Below are positions 1 through 11,960 of a DNA stretch of 64,000 nucleotides, piece after piece. The DNA is taken from positions 52,347,905-52,411,904 of the forward strand of contig CM043962.1 of the NCBI GenBank assembly GCA_014529385.2. Direction: 5' to 3'. The translations under genes and the position numbers were made by a program. Numbering within the stretch: position 1 is the first letter of the stretch; every line of letters starts with the position of its first letter. The notes under the pieces are model-generated. The model ran no database searches. It was not told the DNA's origin and saw nothing but the letters and a program-made list of their open reading frames with translations. This DNA comes from Adiantum capillus-veneris (lineage: Eukaryota > Streptophyta > Polypodiopsida > Polypodiales > Pteridaceae).

Positions 1-314
1 TCTTTGTTGGTGAGTTATGTTAGCAGGTTTAGAAAAGGTATTCTTTTATACACCTCTTAGTCCTAGTAACTCATTTAAAATACTCTAGTGAGTTATAAAT
101 AGATTCTACACACTATGTTGGATAAAGGCCGGTTACACAAGACGGTTACAAAGGGACAACAATGTGGAAAATCGAGATGTTTTTCTTGATTTCATTTAAC
201 CTCCAATAGAACTGTGTTCCGATCAAATGAACAACTGGATCGGTGAGGGATGCCACTGTGGAGAACATTAGTGTTCTTACAAAGATATCACTACGTGTTT
301 TTTAAGACAAAAAT

Positions 315-600
315 GCTTCTCCAAGGGGGGAGTAATATCAAGCCTTGGATAAGATGGGCCAAGCAAAGGGCCATGACACACATGTAGTACAGGGGACCTA
401 TATCAGGTATGGTTGAGTGGATATGTGCATGTGCTAGTTCCGAGTCTCTCATAGGCATGGGGGGATGCCTATAAGATTAGGCAAGCAGGTTGAAAGGAGT
501 ATCGGGTTTCACATGCCCTTGCCTCACTTTGATATCAGAGCTTCAATTAACTCATCCTTAGGGTCGTGGAGTTGCATGCATGCAACAAGGGAAAGAGAGC
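315..600 (+). repeat. Putative short LTR between a purine tract and a primer-like site
   Basis: CTCCAAGGGGGGAGTAATATCAAG (about 311-334) looks like a Ty1-copia polypurine tract plus LTR start, and TTTGATATCAGAGCTTC (about 527-543) like a primer-binding site with the downstream words TAGGGTCGTGGAGTTGCATG. A purine tract before and a primer site after the same short stretch is unusual. No coding remains were recognised. Confidence 0.35.
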
Positions 601-730
601 CACGGAGAAGCAAGGCAAGCAACGTCAGCCGTGGGAAAGCTCCCAAACACACGTATATCCTCGCCAAGTGACTTGCACAAAAGCCATCCTACTCTAGTTT
701 GGTGGATTAGCATTGAGGAGTACAACAAAC

Positions 731-739
731 CTCTCTCTC

Positions 740-813
<74 letters not shown>

Positions 814-814
814 A
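731..814 (+). repeat. Microsatellite (CT)n(AC)n
   Basis: CT repeats 731-790 with one TA interruption, changing directly to AC repeats up to 814. Confidence 0.97.
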
Positions 815-1809
815 ACTACACGTAGCCATCACTGCCTTGCCTTCACACTTAGGGTCAAAAACCCTTCAAAAAATTTGGGCCTAGGGGCCATTCACTCACA
901 AAAAGTCATCGCTCACAAGGCTTGCAACACCATTACACATGCTTTGTGAAGTGACAACGATTACTCAACCACAGTGTAGTTAATAAATCTCTGAAATTTA
1001 ACAAATTTCACTGAATTGTTCTTTCTATGCCACTTCAACCTTGGAGATTTATGTTGCCACGACTTGCACAATCTCAAAGTGAGGCCATGGTGGCTTGAAT
1101 CTACTCCGACGAGGCAATTTAATGAAAGATAATTTGACGAGCAAGCTCTTCAATTTAGCAAAATAACTCTTAAAAGGATTGACTGGGGATATTCATCTCG
1201 GTGCAGGCTTCTGATTAGGCATGGCTAATCAATGGCCCAAATTGTGGTTGTAGGAGGTTGTATCCATGCACTCAGGGGTGCACGCTAGTATGCTTGACTC
1301 TAGGGATTGATCACACAATGTGTAAGCTAAAGGCTTGCCCCAATAGGGACAAGAATAGAGAGCTTGTTAGGCTATGACTAGCCACAATTGACCTCTAAAA
1401 GAGCCACTTGGTCCACTTGAGATGCATGAGCTACCTGAAGAAAATGGATGCTGCTTGTGTACATGTTGAAGCATAGCTACTCACATTTCGTGATTGTAAA
1501 AAATGTGATGCTTGCCGGGTGATTTGACCTTGCTGCCAACTCTCAAGACTACATGTGCTTGTAAATTCAGTGTAGATCTGCCTTTCAAAAACATTGCAGG
1601 ATAAGCATATGCACGGGTCAACACTTTGGTGGGTAATTAATGGAATAGATCCATCAACATCAAAAGGATGGTTACCTTGAAAATCTCACCTTTGACGAGT
1701 AGAATCGAGAGGTAGGAAACTACCAATGATGAAATAAAGAAAGAGCAATTGGTTGTGGCCTACTGAGTGTGTTTGAAGAAAGTAAAAGTAGAAGCCAAAT
1801 GTCAGGACA

Positions 1810-2060
1810 AGGGTCCTACGGGGCAAGGCCCAACCTACGGGGTCAGGGACCTAGGCCAAGGGCCTGGACTAGACTAGTGTGGACTGGGGATCCGCTTAGG
1901 GCAAGAGCTAGGAGCTAGGCCTATATAAGGGGCGGTAGGGAGGAGGATCCTATGTTCAATTACCCTAGGTCTTATATTGGTATCAGAGCTCAGGCAAGAG
2001 CGAGCTATGGAGGCGGAAAGGTAGGGTCGTGGTTGCATGGCCATGCATGGCAAGGTCTCT
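1810..2060 (+). repeat. Putative LTR end plus initiator-Met primer-binding site
   Basis: TTGGTATCAGAGCTCAGG at about 1977-1994 is a classic plant initiator-Met primer site, after a stretch with a TATA-like CTATATAAGG (1921-1930) that reads like an LTR promoter. The sequence after it (AGGGTCGTGGTTGCATG) resembles that after the primer-like site at 530. No matching second LTR is found in the window. Confidence 0.45.
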
Positions 2061-5000
2061 TCACCTCTCTGTCTCTTTGTCTCTCCCGGCCGCAGGAAAC
2101 GGTCCCTGCAGAGCAAGGTCGACATGTAAGCTCGCGGGAAGGGGGTCTTACACACACAACCCCGCGATTTTTTACCGGCTTAATTCTGCGAGCTGAGGGG
2201 CTCAATGACTGCGCCCTGGGGAGATAAGTGCTTTTCGACACAGGAGGTCGCCCTGGCTGGGCTTGCAGCGACGGCTAGGTCGCCTTCTTCCTCGGCGCAC
2301 GCTACAGGCGGCTGCCATTGCTGGTGTGCTTTTTTTTTCATATATATTTTTTTTCACATTGGGCACCCAAAAGGTGCCCTAAGGCCACCCTTGGGGGTCG
2401 CTCCCACAGGCTCAGCCACCCCATCCGCCGCCGATGGTCGTGGTCGCATGGATGGTTCATGCAAGCCGTACACAGGTAAAGCTCAAAAATTTGTGGTATG
2501 ACCAAGCTCTGCACGGTGTCATAAAGCGGTACACGGCAACATGGAACGAACTTCACATCGCAAGCCATATTAGCTTCAACACAAAGTGTTAGCCAACTTC
2601 TAAGAAGAAAAAACTCGACCAATAGCATGTTCTAACGATGCTCCAAGGGATGTGCTAATGGTTTCACTGGACCAAGGTTCAACGAGACCACAAGGATTCA
2701 GACTAATCCACAGGTTTGAGGTTTCATGTTCTTAAGGTTTTCTCGTTTTATGTATGATGTAATTGCAGGGGATACTCCAGATATTTGCACAAGTTAATTC
2801 TTGCTTCAAGAATTATTCTTGTCCAATCAAGGTAGCCGGGAATGATGATGCACCGCAGGTTGCTACCAATTGGTACTATTATTCAATTGCATTCAAGAAA
2901 GTACATGCAATGCCTGCAATGGGTACGGTAAAGATGTTGGCATGGCCGACTAATTCTTTTTATTTCTATTTTCTTCGTTTACGCTTTCTTTGTGCCCTTA
3001 AGGTAAATATTTATATGCCTTGGGTACAGCATTTTGCTCGACAAAGCCACAGAGTGGTGGAAATTACTTTCAATATACCACCACCATAAGCTGCACGATG
3101 GTACTTCCATCATGTTTTCACAACGAACAAAGCTCCACCAAGACAAAGTTACCTAGCGAGTAAGGGCAAGACCGGGCATGGTCGCTGACTTGGGGGAAGC
3201 AAGGATTCCGGAAGGAGGGCTCCATATCTACCTATATGTCAGGGACAATATGTACATATATCCCAAAAGAAACGTAATCAAGCCAAGCAGGTACACAATA
3301 CATATTTTGCAAGTTTTTCTGCTTTTCACTACATGGGGCCAATTCAACAAGGTCGATTATGATTAAATGCTCAACAACGTCGACTTTCTTTTGCTCGATA
3401 AATTGACAAGCATATCTCTACGCTATGAGCATAGAAGTATTTATGTGAAGCACGGCTTTTATAATTGCTCAATTTCGTATTGAGACTTCGCACGTTTGGC
3501 ATATGGTTTGACCATACAAAATTGCGAAGAAATAGGCATTGTGTTTGCAGGTTAATTCATATTGCACGTTATTTCATTATGTACCAGACAGGTGTATAGG
3601 ATATACGATGGCATCTGTGCAGATATGGCTATAAGCCGTTTTGGAATGACTTTTTCCTACCGCATTTCATGACAACTGGTTACAGCAACGACCATGTTAG
3701 CCAAGTTTAAGTTTTTCATGTTTACACTTTCCTTGGCGATTACTGTCGTTGTGCAAAGCAAAGTGCTCTAGAAATTTTATATGCAACAAGGATTCAGGGA
3801 ACTGGCAAAATAGGGAATCACAGCTCACTGCATCCCTACTAGTCTCAAACTATGTAAGGCACTTAAAAATCCCTATCAGTCTACACTGTGCAAGGCACTT
3901 ATAGTTTTGGTTCTCACACTGGAGGCCATCACTCTCCACAAGGGCTTACAATTCTGCATGCAAGGCATGCTAGGGCGATGGATTCAATTCTACCGCTTCA
4001 TGCATTCCACTTTCGCTATCACAATTGCAGCTCTGTCAAGGACAATCACAACCCCGGCAAGGCCGATGGATCGGACTGCGTTTTGTGTTTTTCTGTTACC
4101 TCTCTCGATGAGACAGTCATACCGAAAAACTGGGGAATGCTTATACGATAAGCTGCAAGTCAGGCATAAGATACATAAGAACACATAGCTTGGGCACACA
4201 CTAGAAATTTAAGGAAAGTTCCTCAGCCTAGCATGCTCTTCTTTTCGTTCTCTATCTCTCTCTCTCAGAAAAAAATGAAAATCTTCTAAGAAGCTTTTGA
4301 TACATGTTTTGCTCATGAATCAGCTTGAGCCAAGGTGCTCTAACTCACAGCTAGCACGTGGCTAAGCTGCTACTCAAATTAGTCTTCATCGGTTCATTGA
4401 TTGAACACTATTTTGCATAAGGGCTATGAGCCAAACAGGCTAAGAGCCGTTGTCAGGCCAAGGGTAAGACCCACCTATTGGTATTCCTTGGATGATTGTT
4501 CTCAAGATCGAACAGCTCTACCCAGTGGAGTACACATTGACGTTAATTGACAAGGAAGAGTCTTGTCATTACGGATGTTCAGGGTGTCATTTTTGCACTA
4601 CATGTTTTCAGTGCGACACTCAAGTTGAGTTTTTGCTAATCTTCAACTCACAACAATTGATCTCTACAAGAAAGTATAGATGCAACAATCAGTTGTGACA
4701 GCATGGCTGTCCATAAGAGCTCGGCAGTTCACTTGTGTGGGTCTCCTGCTCTCTCTATAGCACTACGGAGTGTCTATGGACATACTGTTTTGGGGTAAGA
4801 CCCGGCGGGTGATTGCTACATCACCCCATAGGCATTAAGGTTCACAGTTTGATCTGCATTGAGGATCACAGTTGATCTCTCCCAGTTATACATTCAACGA
4901 AAGACTTTCGCAATCTACCACGCGGTAACGACCGAACACACTTTTCAAGTTGATTCCAATCATTCTGTACACGGTTGACTATGTTGGTTATCGTTATCTG

Positions 5001-6494
5001 CTAGTTGAGCAGTTTCTACAAGGCGTCTTACCAAGGGGTTTGACTACGTAGATTCTAAATCTAAGGGCTGGGATTGCAAAGGCAACACCCAAGGTTTCTA
5101 GTGCGATGCTTTTTGTTTTTTCAGCTAGGGGAGGTGCTCCTCTCCATTTGAATACAGGTAAGTGTACATTACGTTCAAATCTCCAGGTACACATCTATTG
5201 ATTTGGTGTTATTCCATTTTTAGTATGCTTTGCTTGATTTTTCAAGACGTCTAAGTACGCTTGAATGTTACAGAGCCATGCCAAGGGCATGTCGGCACAA
5301 AGTATTTTGGGCCAAGTGTCCAATCTATCTTTCTGTCTTATGTTGTTACGAACCTCCTTGTAGGGCTCAAATTGGCACATGTTGTCACATGGGATACAAC
5401 ATGGTCTAGGAACTCAAGGAGTTCGGTTTAGCCAGTGTGGAGCAGGATAATGAGGGTCCCTCTCACTCTTGTCGTAGAGTATTTAGCGTTACCTCCACAC
5501 ACAAGTACATCTTGTACTTGAAGGATGTTCTTTTTTACACATCCTTACATTAGACATATTCCACAAGTGGAGAATATGAGTCTCTGGACTGACACTGGCG
5601 CCATTGTTTCAATTATGTGTCACGACAAAGTCCCTAGGTATTGGTCACATCTATTTTCTATACCATTTTTAGCACGACATATCAGGAGCAATTTCGTGGC
5701 CAGAAATTGTAAGATACTTAGAATGACTTGTTAAGGTACAAGTACTGCTAAACAACATCACAGACGGTTGTTTATACATATAGCAAAGCTATAAGTTGTT
5801 AATGAAAAAGTTTCATTGTTTGTACCTAGAAGTGATCAATGTTTCACCTTGTATTGTGATTCAGACGTTTCAACAAGGCTTGCAAAAGATTGCAACTAAA
5901 AGTATTTAGTTCCTTTTCAGAACTATTTACATTCCTTTTAATGCGTGCTAGGCGCATCACATTTGCCATAAGTATTGGCAAGGATCATTACGAATATACA
6001 GGTTCGGGTTAGTTTTTGCTAAATGCATGCACACTAGGTGTTATGGGCCCTAGTGTTTAGCAAAGGCTGATTTGGAACGGCATGCATATTCCTTAGGTTG
6101 TTGCTTATGAAGCATTTTGCACTGTGTGCACTATCTCTATGAGATTACTTTTGGGTCTACTAATCACCAATAGAGGTCATGGTTCGGTTTGGGCGTTTGT
6201 GGATTTTTTCAAGTTAACCACGATGGTTATTTCGGATATTGTTGATTCCTCACCAATGTTATACACTACTGTGATTCCCCGTTTACCAGTCATCTGGGAC
6301 AACTGTATGTAAACCGTGAGGAAAACACACCTCAATACTGTCAGTTATCCAAGGGGATAGGCAGATTACAAAGAGTAATCTTGTGCTAAAGTATCTGCTA
6401 AGAGCATACGTTAGCACAATGCATTTCTAAATAGATGATTTTCTCCCTATTCTAGAATTTGCTTAAGTACGGTTTTCGACTTTGAACACCTTTT
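2061..6494. other. 4.4 kb without a recognisable gene, probably decayed LTR-element interior
   Basis: A GC-rich block (2061-2480) follows the primer-binding site at 1977, as expected for a leader or gag start. The remainder is AT-richer with only short, poor open frames. One, at 5525-5734, contains LWTDTGAIVSIM, faintly like a retropepsin DTGA motif, but context is too weak to call. No RT, integrase or zinc-knuckle motifs seen. Confidence 0.35.
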
Positions 6495-6749
6495 GTGGTG
6501 GGGTTGGAGATTGTGTCAATACTTTCATACGTCAAGGACTTACCAGGTGTGCTGACAAAGTATGTTGGCAAGTTTTACAGAGACAAACATCAAGGCACTC
6601 TTTTGAGCAAAGGGAATATGCCACTCAATCCAATTACAATGAAATTTGAGGGAATGTCATGCAATTACATCCAAATCGTGGAAGAGACAACACTTGTAGT
6701 TGATGATGAAAGTGCAAGCAACACCAATGGATGCAACCATATAAGATGA
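6495..6749 (+). other. Protein-like open stretch, unknown
   Basis: 84 codons, GTG-initiated in the open frame, with no ATG near the start, so it would need to be an internal exon. Its text includes LPGVLTKYVGKFYRDKHQG and PLNPITMKFEGMSCNYIQI. It lies 400 bases before the charged frame at 7148. Not recognised. Confidence 0.25.
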
Positions 6750-7147
6750 GGCAATTTTGGCTATAAATAGTATGGCACCTCAACACAATGTAGCAACCAA
6801 TGGGATGAGCTTCAAAAATTTGATGGAAGCAAATGAAAATCCAGATTATGTGGACATCTTAGTGAAATATTAATAGAACCATATGTGTTCACAACAACCA
6901 ATGAGGAAAGTGAAGTTAGATGTCAATAAAGGCTTGCATAGTTGTGTTTACATCCACCAACTCACAAAAAAAAAATTGATCAGCACGAAGGAAGGGATTC
7001 TTTAGTTGAGATGCAATCCAGGGTCTACACCAAACAAGTGAGTTTTCAAATGAAAATATCCCTCCCATTTCAAATGACAAAGACAGAACATTACAAGAGA
7101 CCAATAGGATCATTGATCTTCTTCAGGCTCCCATTTTAGAAGTATGT

Positions 7148-7495
7148 GTGGGGCAAGCCCACAAAGAAGCTTCTGTCATTTACACAAACATTTTGATACT
7201 TACATCCACTCGGTATGTTGAAAGCATGAAATTAAAGAATTCTAAGGAAGAAGAGGCTACCAAAGCAAAGGAGGATAAGCGGTTAGAGAAAGAAAAAAGA
7301 TGGCAACAAGCCTTAGCAAAGAAGGAGGTAGCACAACAACGGAGAGCTTGGGAGCGGGGTTCCCTCCAAGGAATGTACTTGAAGCTGTTGCACATTGACC
7401 AACCTTCCCATGCTTTTGCCCAAAAGCATAGAAAGGAGAAGCTTAAAAGAACGAGAAAACTCCTTCAAGCAAATAATTTGTCTACTCCCACATAA
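7148..7495 (+). other. Lys/Glu-rich coiled-coil-like open frame, unknown
   Basis: The frame from 7148 encodes 115 residues. Residues about 25-60 are charged and helical (SKEEEATKAKEDKRLEKEKR and on), then a basic tail (KHRKEKLKRTRKLL), ending at TAA 7493-7495. The composition is far more protein-like than its neighbours. A preceding open stretch, 6495-6749 (VKDLPGVLTKYVGKFYRDKH; NPITMKFEGMSCNY), has similar quality but a different frame. Together they may be exons of an unknown or dead gene or transposon. I cannot name a family. Confidence 0.3.
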
Positions 7496-7834
7496 TTTTA
7501 TTTTATTTTTTTAAATTCACGTCTTTATACCCTCATACATTATGGTCACTTCATCTAGCTACAAAATTACATAAAGTTATATCACTCCAAAATTAGATGG
7601 GCGTGTTTCTATCATATAGAGCAAAAATTTTGCTTTGATAATATGATTTTGTAACTACCCAAGCCAATGGTGTATTGTCTCTAATATAAAATCCCTCTTT
7701 CAAGAGATTATTTTGAAAGAATCGGTCTAGTCTATGTTTATATTTTGTATAACAAAATAAGCCAAGCGTGCGAAACTTTCTAAGGAAATAGAGCGAAAAA
7801 ATAAGGGAAGAGGGAAAAGTTCACAAATTGATTA

Positions 7835-7908
7835 AAGAGATTGCATTTGACATGGCCAACGCGTTTCGACCATTATAGGTCTCATCAGGGCAAACAATAC
7901 AATCTCTT
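7835..7908 (-). ncRNA. Hammerhead ribozyme-like motif, type I, Penelope-like style
   Basis: Seen on the minus strand: CTGATGA, then a perfect 4-bp helix GACC/GGTC closed by TATAAT (stem II, 7868-7881), then GAAACGCGTT, which folds as the tiny AC-GC-GT stem III with cleavage expected after GTT. Stem I is made by GCC (7889-7891) with GGC (7855-7857), UUU with AAA, and a distal perfect 9-bp helix pairing 7900-7908 with 7835-7843, with an internal loop between. Known: hammerheads with this very short stem III and a GAAACGCG core are typical of Penelope-like retroelements. I see no GIY-YIG or Penelope RT reading frame nearby, so this would be a remnant or non-autonomous copy. Activity is inferred from base pairing only. 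Confidence 0.72.
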
Positions 7909-7934
7909 GGTAGGTTTATATAGAATGGGGCAAA

Positions 7935-7957
7935 GGGGGGGGGGGGGGGGGGGGGGG
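7935..7957 (+). repeat. Poly-G run, 23 bases
   Basis: An uninterrupted G23 tract, 27 bases beyond the hammerhead-like motif. It may be shorter or longer in reality because such runs are error-prone in assemblies. Confidence 0.9.
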
Positions 7958-8580
7958 CGGCTTTGGAATTAACCATGGGTAGGTAGAGTGCGGAAAAATA
8001 TGTAAGGACTTTAGCTCTTGAGGGTTGCTTTCAAGAAAATAATACCATGGGTTTCACCCATCAGTTTTCAAGGTAAAGAAAGTGACTACTACCAACTTTC
8101 AAGTGTGAGGTACCATAAATTGAAAGTGAAAGTGAAAGTTTGTAGTTTTTCAAGGTTTAGGAGGGTGAGTGCTACCAATTTTTTTAAGGGGGCTCTTTTA
8201 AGGTTCTAAAATTGAGGGAAAAATTTTGGGTTTAAATACTAGGGGGAAGAAATAGATCCTTGGGTTTAAGAATGAATAAACCCAAGGTTTCAACAAGCTT
8301 GAAAAAATGGGGGTTGGTGTGCTTGAGAACTATACTAAAAAATGTAGGCATGATTGGGACCTCAGAGGCTCAGTGTAATTGGAAGGGGGTTATATCAGGG
8401 GTTGTTTTGGATTGGTCTGAGTTACAAGCTGCAGATTAGTTGCAATAGGAAATTCCAATATTATGGATAGAAAATCCAACAATAATGGGATCCTAAAGAT
8501 GAGGAATCTTGCAAACGATGTTGACTTTAGATAGTTTCCTCATTACTAAATTGGCTTCGGTATGGTGCGCACGCATGCGC

Positions 8581-8638
<58 letters not shown>

Positions 8639-9009
8639 CAAGTTATCACCAAGTTTTGTAGGGTTCTGAAGGAGCTCTAGGTATCTCAATCTTGAATTTG
8701 GTTATATGGAGGAAATTAAAGGGTTAAGTGAATGATGTAGAGGCAGATCTCAAAGCATTGGGTTTGAGCAGCTTTGTGAAATGAGCAAGGAAAAGTTTAG
8801 GGTTTGAGACAAGGTTCAACAAGAGGAGTAGGTTCTACAACAATGTTTCAAAGGCGATATTAAAGGCAATCGGATGGAATTCATTAATGTATGATATGGG
8901 ATACATTGGGGTCTTGGAAAAGGATCTTGAAATTAGATTGAGGCAACTAGGTGCAATGGATAGTATCAAACCTAGTGTCGGCAAAAGGTGGTTAAAGATG
9001 ACTTAGTTT
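7958..9009. other. Intergenic stretch with no recognised gene
   Basis: Apart from the (GA)27 array I see only short, low-quality frames. If the hammerhead belongs to a Penelope-like element, its body should lie on one side of 7.9 kb, but I recognise no RT or GIY-YIG motif in this stretch. Confidence 0.5.
8583..8636 (+). repeat. Microsatellite (GA)27
   Basis: A pure GA array preceded by CGCACGCATGCGCG. Confidence 0.97.
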
Positions 9010-9010
9010 G

Positions 9011-9235
9011 GGCCAACAACAAGATTTGGGCTACACATCATTACTCGAGCATTGTAGGGGACAAGTGACTTCATAAGAGAGGAGGAGAGTGTGGTCTCAA
9101 GGTTGAAGAACAATAGCTGCACTGGGCCAACAAGAATATTTGGGCTACACATCATTACTCAAGGAGACAAGTGATAACTAAATAAGAGAGGAAGGGAGTG
9201 TGTTCTCAAGGTTTAGCAACAACAGATGCACGTGG
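9011..9235 (+). repeat. Direct duplication, about 113-base unit
   Basis: GGGCCAACAA...TTTGGGCTACACATCATTACTC...AAGAGAGGA...GTGT..TCTCAAGGTT is present at about 9010 and again at about 9125, with small differences. No coding sense. Confidence 0.8.
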
Positions 9236-9628
9236 TTTCTACTGCAATGTTGGAGAAGAGGAGCGGACAAGAGTTCTTCATAGTCCTTTTAACATTAGGA
9301 TCAAACTGGCGCTAGGGTTGGGGTGTTGTACCTCATTGAAAAAAATCCTAATCAAGAATCACATCTTGTGCGCATGCGAGGGGTGCCAATTTAAGGGCAG
9401 GGAGATGACTAATCATGCTTAAGTGGTTAGAGCCAAGTTTTAGGAAACAAGAGCGATTATAGTGGGTGGGGTTATGCACCATGTTTGGAAACGGTGAAGG
9501 CCATGTAGCCCTATCTCGTGTTTAAGCCATTTATAATGGGAAACCCAAGCAATGATAGTGAGTGGGGTTATGTACCATGTAATCCTTCTATATAAACAAA
9601 GGCAAATGTGAAAGCCACCATGGCAAAT

Positions 9629-9814
9629 GCATATAAAGTTTTTGAAGGCCAGTAGAGGGCAACACCAAAGGGTGGGCAGGAGGATGGTATGCATTGGAGT
9701 GTGCCGACTGAGTGTGTTTACTTTGACAAAGCATATAAAGTTTTTGAAGGCCAGTAGAGGGCAACACCAAAGGGTGGGCAGGAGGATGGTATGCATTGGA
9801 GTGTGCCGACTAAT
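9629..9814 (+). repeat. Direct duplication, 84 bases, period 102
   Basis: GCATATAAAGTTTTTGAAGG...GGAGTGTGCCGACT appears at 9629-9712 and at 9731-9814 with no difference that I can see, separated by 18 bases. The near-identity suggests a recent event. Confidence 0.92.
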
Positions 9815-10596
9815 ATGGAATTGACCTTTTTTTAAACTATTTTGACATTTAAAAAAAGATTTCAAATTCCAAAAGGAGCAATGAATTCAAAGATTGAAGA
9901 AGGCAACAACTAAGAGTGAGGTTAGGAGTCCTCAGCTTGCCCGCCACTTCTTAGACCTCTACTGTGCCCTTCACTACATGGCAACGTATGCACAATGCAA
10001 AATGTATGTGAATGCTCATGCTCAAGGAATAGACTTTAAAAATAATTAGCCCTAAGAATGAACAAGAAATAGCATACCATTTGTGCCAAACACCTGCCAA
10101 ACAATGAATTCACCCACAAAAACCAGCATTCGCTAATCTTTTTATCATAATTTGCCAAGATAAATTCTCTTTGAGCAAGCTGTTTAAAAATACAAGTGCT
10201 TGAGTTGGGCACACCTGATCAAGTTTGTTGGGATTTTACATGTGAGCCCATTTCCCCTCGAGCAATGGAAAAAGGGGAAGGAGGATTTCCGAGGAGAAGA
10301 TATCGAAATGAAGAAGGAAAGATAGGATCGTTGTTAGTGGGCACTCCAACAAAGACGAGAAGAGCATGAGAACTGTGAAAAGCAATCACCTTTTATACGT
10401 TTCAAAGGGTGAACCTCATGTATAGTGTGGTACAAAGTAGTGGGCAAAAGAGTTATGGCCAAGCAATGACCACCCATAGGAAAGTGGCTTGCCAAGGGAG
10501 GTTTAGAAAAGGAGAAGGGGGTGCAATGCATCCTTTATGAGGAGAGGATGCCCCAAGCACCCTCAAGGACCCACAATACTAAAAAATATGGACTTG

Positions 10597-10698
<102 letters not shown>

Positions 10699-10859
10699 CC
10701 TCAAATGTCAAATAGTGGGTGGTGCATCTATTGGGGTTTGTGGGTGATGAATGGTTGACAAGATGCTTAAGATTTGATTGACATTGTTGGTGGAGACCAC
10801 TAGAGCCGCACAACTATTGATCATGGGTGAGCAATCTTGTGCTATAATGCAATCAAAAT

Positions 10860-11960
10860 TGAGTGCACAAATTGAAGAAAATGGAAAACGTGATCATGGG
10901 CAAGCGGGCTTCCAGCAAAGGCATAGTACCTCTGATCATCTTGATACCCTTCGAGTTCTCATGAAGTATAGTCGAATCAAAGGGAAAGACTTGTATTGCT
11001 TCTTTGTGGAATTCAAGAGGATTTTGATATGGTTCCTACTTCCTAAAAAGGATCTTTGGAGATGCATGAAAGAACTTCAAGTATGAAGGGAATACATGCA
11101 GGCGATTTCACATATATACGAGAAAGTGATATGGCGAGTATCTCAAAAGAAGAAATTCTATAAATTTCTTCAGGAAATATGGGCGTTAAATTCCACATTT
11201 CACCAACTTTCTTTGGACTATGCGTTGATGAATTGAAGGGCATGGTTCTTGAGTATATGCATGAAGAAGGAATCGATTGTTAATGTTGTGATCATGATTT
11301 TGCTATATGTAGATGATGTACTCTTTTGATTCATACCCAAGAAGATGCACAAAAGCTCATGACCATCCTTGAAAATTTTTGCATAGTTGTTTGATGGTGA
11401 ATGCTACAAAGGTTATGCTTGTGGAAACTCTTAACAAGAAGAAATTATGCACTGTGTATGATTAAAACCCACTTGAATATAAATTTTTAAGAACCTTGGC
11501 CTTGAGGTTCCGACCAATCATAAATGGCGTGAATGTGCTATGCGTCATCTTGAAGCTATGAAATAGAAAATATGTGTAACGGCACATCAAATGTTGAAAA
11601 TGCGTATTAGTGAGGAGACATCAATCTTAAGAAATATCTCTTTGACAACTTGGTGTGTCTGTACTTATTTTGGGGTTGAAGCATGAGGTGGTAGCTAATA
11701 AGTGTCTTCTTGGAAAGAGTTTGAAAATGCTCAAAAACCTTTCCTTACAAACATTCTTTGAGTGAAGGTACAAATACCTTTCATGCTCCTTATCCTCGAA
11801 TCGGGATCACTTCCCATTGAGGTTATGGGCACATAGAGAGTTGTGGAGTACATGATAAAGATGCAACAAATGTCACCACACAAACATCCTAAAATGCATA
11901 ACAGAGAAGCAGTAAGGTTTGACACACTTGCTTCATGATGCATCACTGCAACACTCATGT
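10860..11960 (+). pseudogene. LINE reverse transcriptase fragment, heavily decayed
   Basis: At about 10899-11080 the frame reads QAGFQQRHSTSDHLDTLRVL, then LYCFFVEFKR and LWRCMKELQV, matching the conserved non-LTR RT block of the QAGFR..ST.DH..LR type with FVDF..AFD; the catalytic Asp region is degraded. LLYVDDVLF follows at about 11290, the YADD box with Ala changed to Val. Downstream pieces to about 11960 resemble the region following RT, read in shifting frames. It is a different LINE group from the one at 31.8-37.2 kb and resembles the group that left the 3' end at 45.5-46.7 kb. Confidence 0.7.

Noticed and set aside
5525-5734. LWTDTGAIVSIM as a retropepsin
   Set aside because: The motif is short, the flanking frame is poor and there is no gag or RT next to it.
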